The notes under the pieces: model-generated
What the model saw: only the letters and a program-made list of their open reading frames with translations
The model's database searches: none
Told to the model about the DNA's origin: nothing
Program-made: the position numbers and the translations under genes
From: Branchiostoma belcheri
Lineage: Eukaryota > Chordata > Leptocardii > Amphioxiformes > Branchiostomatidae
Length of the DNA stretch: 64,000 nucleotides
Assembly (NCBI RefSeq): GCF_001625305.1
Contig: NW_017803854.1
Location: 1,149,060-1,213,059, forward strand
Direction: 5' to 3'
Shown: one piece after another, positions 59,506-64,000 of the stretch
Layout: each line of letters starts with the position of its first letter
Numbering within the stretch: the first letter of the stretch is position 1

Positions 59506-59673
59506 TTACATACCATTTTACACATAGCACTTCACTACCCATTCTCTATCCATGTTTTATAGCTTTCTTTCAATCAAACTTGCAATAAAATCATGCAGTA
59601 GCACTCAAGAACCATGATACGTCCAACCCATGGATATCATGATCATGGATATCAAGTATCTTTTTTTTCCATA

Positions 59674-61955
59674 TCACAAAGGTTTGTATGTCTTGAAGCT
59701 TTCCAGGTCGTGAGCATTAACTTGAGCTTGTAGTTCTTTAGACCTCACACAGGACACACACTTGTACTTCTCCATAAGTTTCTTCGCTCTCTCCTGTTCT
59801 TCAATACAGACACAGGAAATTCCTGCAATGGTAGAGGATGGTAGCATTGATAAGAACTATAAAAGGGCTGCTAGTGTCATGGAAATAAAAGGAAACCTAC
59901 AGGTTTGTAAGTCACTGAATAGATAGACTTTTTACACAACCAAGTGTTTTATTCTGCCATCTGTCACCTTCCTCAGGGCAATTCTGACTGGTTCACATTG
60001 CACAGCAGCACAGGTGTCACTGCTATAGAGTATATATACCATAAGATATGTACATATCTACACAGCTGAATAAAAAGCTTGGTAGTGTTATAAGACTCTC
60101 TTTATTCTGTACCTGCCACAATGCCCTGTTGTCTCTCCACCAGCTCCACTGCAGCAGTCATGCTCCCTCCAGTCTCAATCCACTGGTCCACAATCAGCAC
60201 CCTTGTACCTGCAAGACATGGTCAGGCTACAATCATTCACACATCTCCATTGGCCTAAAAAAATGTTATGAAGCATTGAGCGGCAAGCAGAAACACAAAA
60301 ACTGCTAGCTCCTGGGAATCAAACCCTGGCCGCCAGTTTAAGACCCCGACGCACCAACAGCGCACTAGGCTATATGGTCTGGACCTGTTAGACAAGTCAG
60401 TTGGTGGAACTTGAAACCAACTGTTACAATTACACTGACCAACAAACATCATAATAAGCCAGTAACAACATTGAAACACAAACCTGGCCTGAAGGCATTC
60501 TTCCTAATTTCCATACGTTTTTCCCTCTTGGAGTAGTCCTTGAAGCTGACATCGTCCACTTCTGAAGGAAGGTGTCCGTACTTACGTATGGCGAGAAATC
60601 CCTTTTTCAGGTGAAAGGCTATGGCAGCACCTGTTTAACACAATCATATAACTTTAATGCCATATACGTGGAATGTTCTAAACATGATATTTTACCAAGG
60701 AGCTTATAGGATCTTTCCCTGTATGAATACTAGTACTAGTAGTAGTATACATGTGAAAAAATATTTAAAAGACTGCTTTCTTGTTTATAATCAGAAATTT
60801 TTTTACCAAAACTCATAATTAGCCCCACTTGATATGTTATATACTAATCCCTTGTTGTTTTAATTATCAATTAGTACCTCCAACTGTAGATGACAAGTTT
60901 TATTCAATTATAATTACCTTTTTGTACTTATTATGTTCAATAGTTGCCATATATTGTATACCATGTACAATTGTTGTGCCAAGAAGTTCTTCTACATTTC
61001 TTCTATGAAAACTACAGGCATCACATCTTTTTTTTTTCAAGGAACCAATTCCTCACTCTAGCAATTTGCAATGGTTAACCAAATAAAAGAGGATGCAATG
61101 GAGTGAGTGAGTGAGTGAGTGAGTGAGTGAATAAATGGAGTGCCATAGAGTGAGTGTGTGAGTGAGTGAGTGAGTGAGTGAGTGAGTGAGTGAGTGAGTG
61201 AGTAAATGGAGTGCCATACCAAGAACATAACCTGCAGCATCTATCCCAGCCACCAGGTCTATTTCATCAGGATTGAAGTCCTTTGTCATGTCTGCTATAC
61301 ACTGGTGAAAAGCCTGCATGACAACAACTCATTGTTATAGAGTTTAAGCTTGTTCCAACACAAGGAAAAAACTGACCATAAATTTTTGGTTGATCCCGTC
61401 AACCTTTGTCAGATGTGTGAAGCAATTGCTGAATTTCCAGAAGTTGGAAGCATGATGACGTCAGGCTACGAAGAAGGCAATTTACATCAGGGCCCATCAA
61501 CCCTCTCTGAACTGTGATGGTGGCAGATTAAGTCTTCCCGCCACTTGTGATGCACTCCTGACGTCATCACGCTTCCGGAAAGTCAGCGATTGCATCACAG
61601 ATTCACACATCTGACGAAGGTTGATGGGATCAGCCAAAAATTTCTTTTCGAGTTCTTTCGTTGTACTGGAACAAGCTTGAACTCTATAACTATGGATTCT
61701 ACCAACACAGATGAGCTTTCATTCAAAGAACTCATTGTAATGTAGTAAAATGATTGTACATACCGGTAATCATCATGATTATACTTATCTCCTTGATAAC
61801 AGTCAATGCAGCAAATAAAAGTACTTTAGTATATTGTTCCTCACCTCAGCATGCCTGTACATGGCAGTGGGATCTAGCCAGCAGAATTCTGGTCCTCTCG
61901 TGTTTGGTGCCATCAGGGCCAGGTACCAGTCAGGTTCCCTCTTGTCCTCCGCCAT
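59674..61955 (-). CDS. APRT-like phosphoribosyltransferase
   Basis: Exons on the minus strand: 61845-61955, 61220-61313, 60484-60630, 60113-60208, 59674-59822. They total 597 bases, or 198 residues, a normal length for adenine phosphoribosyltransferases (about 180). The fold type is type I phosphoribosyltransferase. DLVAGIDAAGYVLGAAIA resembles the APRT segment before the catalytic loop, KKGFLAIRKYG follows, and VLIVDQWIETGGSMTAA (about 121-137) is the PRPP-binding loop. In typical APRT that loop reads VDD..ATGGT; here the second Asp is Gln and the loop is WIETGG. It may therefore not be the purine-salvage APRT but a paralogue with another substrate. It is cytosolic by lack of a signal peptide. 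It is divergent from gene 7 and convergent with GOT1. Confidence 0.85.
60282..60376 (-). mobile_element. tRNA-derived SINE head
   Basis: On the minus strand there is an A-box-like TAGCCTAGTGCGCTG and a B box GGTTTGATTCCC with tRNA-like spacing, but the stems do not pair as in a working tRNA. It lies in the intron 60209-60483 of the APRT-like gene. Confidence 0.55.
61100..61204. repeat. (GAGT)n microsatellite in two blocks
   Basis: Two GAGT tracts (61100-61131 and 61150-61204) are separated and followed by similar AAATGGAGTGCCATA sequence. The last one abuts the donor of the APRT-like exon 61220-61313. Confidence 0.95.
61335..61692. mobile_element. Large foldback with inverted hairpin motifs
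   Basis: The left arm begins TTATAGAGTTTAAGCTTGTTC and the right arm ends GAACAAGCTTGAACTCTATAA. Both arms also contain the motif CTGACRAAGGTTGA..GGATCARCC in opposite orientation, and GACGTCA near the centre. It is in intron 1 of the APRT-like gene and resembles two copies of a terminal repeat facing each other. Confidence 0.75.
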
Positions 61956-63307
61956 AACGTCACACTTTGTATGATCTTAAATATGTAATACAGATGGAAG
62001 AGTTAAAACACATTGGAATTTTAAATTTACTATATCAAATTATGTAAAATTGAGATTGTGGTTCTGCAAATACCATTACCCCTTGGACTGATCCCAAGTT
62101 TTCCAGGGCAATTTTTTTTTACGTTTTAAATTTCTGCTTTTTGCATTAAACTTAAGTGGGTGGGGCCATGGATTCAATCCGTCATGTCTGTTTTGATTGT
62201 CTCCCAAAAGCAATCATCAACAAAGACTCCTCCTGATTTTCCTTTCACACCACAGGGTGTCTGCTACTAGTATGTACCAGTTACTAGTACCCTGGTGACA
62301 GACCTCTGGTCCAGGTCATTGACCTTGTGTTTGGCACAGAAAAAGAAACAGAGCAAAAACATTGTTTTCAATTTCATTCTGTGAAGGTAAACACAAAAAA
62401 ATATTATCATTCTGTGAACATGTAACATGTACATGTGTAGGGAAACATATGACTGTTGTTTTCAAGCTTCATGCTACAACCTGGGAAGGTGATATAATTT
62501 CTGAAATCCTTCTGACATTGAATATGAGGGAACCATTAAAATGAAACCTGAGTAAAACTGTAAAGCAAGCTGCATGCAAATGTCAAATTATGCAAGAAAA
62601 CCCGATGAGGAAAACACAACCTGAACTTGACTTTCAGTAGATCGCGACGTGGCTCTGTAATAGCCTAGTAACCATTTCCACAGACAAACAAACCAGTTGT
62701 TCTTAGGGTCAGACTTTGAACTCAAGTCAGCATAATGTTAGATGGCTGTGTTTTTGTTTACATTCCTTCGCCTCAATGGCCTCCACCAATCAGCAGTGCC
62801 GTTAGAAAGCAATTCGGGAACCAATCTCATTCATAAAAGCGCGCCTGATTGGTTAGTCGGTATGTCAGCCCCTTGATTGGCATATAGAATATACCACTAA
62901 GTCGTAAAGGGGTGTGGCGTTTTTAAAGTGTGAATAAATATGCTGGTATTTTACAGTTTTGATTAATTATTGAAAACAAAAAATGTAAACTATAGTAATT
63001 ATATTAATAAAATTTTATATGTTTTTAATATTGACATTTTAATGAAGTTGGTGTAACTGACATTCTTTGTTTTTACCCCTCTAAATGATCTGCCTTTCAT
63101 GAACCACATGACTTTGCATAAACTGGTTGAAACCGCCCGCCCACTGTCAGAGCAGAGCAGACGAGAGAGAACTAGGACTCTTTGGAGGTTTCCAGTCGCA
63201 AATAACCGGCTAAAGCTAGGTTTCTGGCCTCTATTTAACAGTATACACCTAGAGGAAGATCTCAGAAATATCTGTGTGGCGGCAACTACGGTGAAGACAT
63301 CGTAGAG
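61956..63307. promoter_or_regulatory. Divergent region with four CCAAT boxes
   Basis: Four CCAAT motifs in both orientations cluster in about 95 bp (62786-62790, 62821-62825, 62848-62852 and 62876-62880), two of them reading ATTGG. They suggest an NF-Y-type promoter serving gene 7, the APRT-like gene, or both. The rest has a repeat copy at 62280-62390 and AT-rich sequence. I see no coding exon. Confidence 0.5.
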
Positions 63308-63377
63308 ATGCCACCAATGGCGAACGTGAACGGGAATGTCGTTTGCAGCAACCGCTTTCTCAGGGGTGTTGTGGAAG
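63308..63377 (+). CDS. First coding exon of an unidentified gene (3' partial)
   Basis: An ATG at 63308 opens a frame MPPMANVNGNVVCSNRF...VVE that ends at a consensus donor (GGAAG|GTAGGTG) at 63378, in phase 1. A second ATG lies three codons in. I do not recognise the family from 23 residues. The steep rise in GC, the CCAAT cluster upstream and the good donor make it a likely real exon. Confidence 0.5.
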
Positions 63378-64000
63378 GTAGGTGAAAATTTTGGCGAATG
63401 TTTTCAGGACAAAACGCGACCATGTTTCCTCAGATTTGGTCAGATTTGTCGGCAAATTTCACATAGAGGGCATCTTTAATGTATTTTTGGACAGCAGGCG
63501 TTGAATTTTTGGCGTTTTTTGCTCAGAATCGTGGCGGAAAGATTCCGAATCCGGTTGTCCAACTCATCACCCCTTTTCCGCCATATTGTGGCACATCCAT
63601 CTTGTCGAACTGACGTCTATGCAAATCGGGCCGGTCTGCAAGCTTGGGCCTCAGGCTAATGGGCAGCAAATATATTCGGTCGTCAGCGAGTTATGTTTCC
63701 TCTGGGAGATACGTTGTTCTCCATGTTGTACGGCGCACTGTCGGCGCGTTTAGATTTTTTTAAAGATTTGTACGTGGGGTTTTATAGAATTTAGGACGAC
63801 TTCAAACATAGTAAAGAAATGCTGCCATTCTAAAAATCATCTGATGATCACATACTAGTAATATTTTTATGTAAACAGTAAACAGGACATAACTATAGAT
63901 GACACGGAGGGATATATATGATATTAAAAAAAAACACATCTCCTAAAAGATATAACGATTGTGAATATTTGCCAAATCTTACCAAAAAGGATCCTGTCAA
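63378..64000 (+). other. First intron of gene 7 (partial)
   Basis: This follows the donor at 63378. No further exon, acceptor with coding sequence, or repeat is evident to the window end. Confidence 0.45.

Noticed and set aside
61100..61204. CRISPR-like or other spaced repeat array
   Set aside because: It is a simple GAGT microsatellite without unique spacers, in a eukaryotic intron.

Overview
The window looks like nuclear DNA of an invertebrate chordate, most likely an amphioxus (Branchiostoma). Its genes are vertebrate-like and intron-rich with short introns. Its proteins include LDLa and F5/8C modules in an unusual mosaic, and its introns are full of small foldback elements, tRNA-derived SINEs and microsatellites. 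The species is an inference from these features; no search was run. There are two stretches of N (6321-6420 and 48430-48449), so this is an assembly with gaps.

Layout, with exons traced by splice sites and frame. (1) 1-15245 (+): the 3' part of a secreted mosaic gene with about ten LDLa modules, two F5/8C (discoidin) domains, a cysteine-rich stretch, more LDLa modules and a hydrophobic C-terminus suggesting a GPI anchor. (2) 16776-29112 (+): HELQ, a DNA repair helicase, 1249 residues. (3) 30316-42588 (+): a natriuretic-peptide-receptor-type membrane guanylate cyclase, 1081 residues. (4) 44491-47091 (-): CHMP3/VPS24, an ESCRT-III subunit, 221 residues. (5) 47499-56460 (+): cytosolic aspartate aminotransferase GOT1, 412 residues. 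(6) 59674-61955 (-): an APRT-like phosphoribosyltransferase, 198 residues. (7) 63308-63377 (+): the first coding exon of an unidentified gene that runs off the window.

In the five complete genes the exon lengths add up to whole codons. CHMP3 and GOT1 are divergent with 407 bp between start codons. The APRT-like gene and gene 7 are also divergent, over a region with four CCAAT boxes. The genes are ordinary unlinked housekeeping or signalling genes and nothing suggests a shared pathway.

The most unusual structure is repeated five times in three genes. Truncated tandem copies of a coding exon sit beside the intact exon, most with a splice acceptor, and they differ from it mainly at synonymous positions. 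The second unusual layer is a set of sequence-unrelated foldback elements that share a TA|GCC...GGC|TA terminal signature, plus a precise hAT-type MITE with an 8-bp target duplication. A 5'-truncated Penelope-like element with an open RT/GIY-YIG frame lies in an intron of gene 1.
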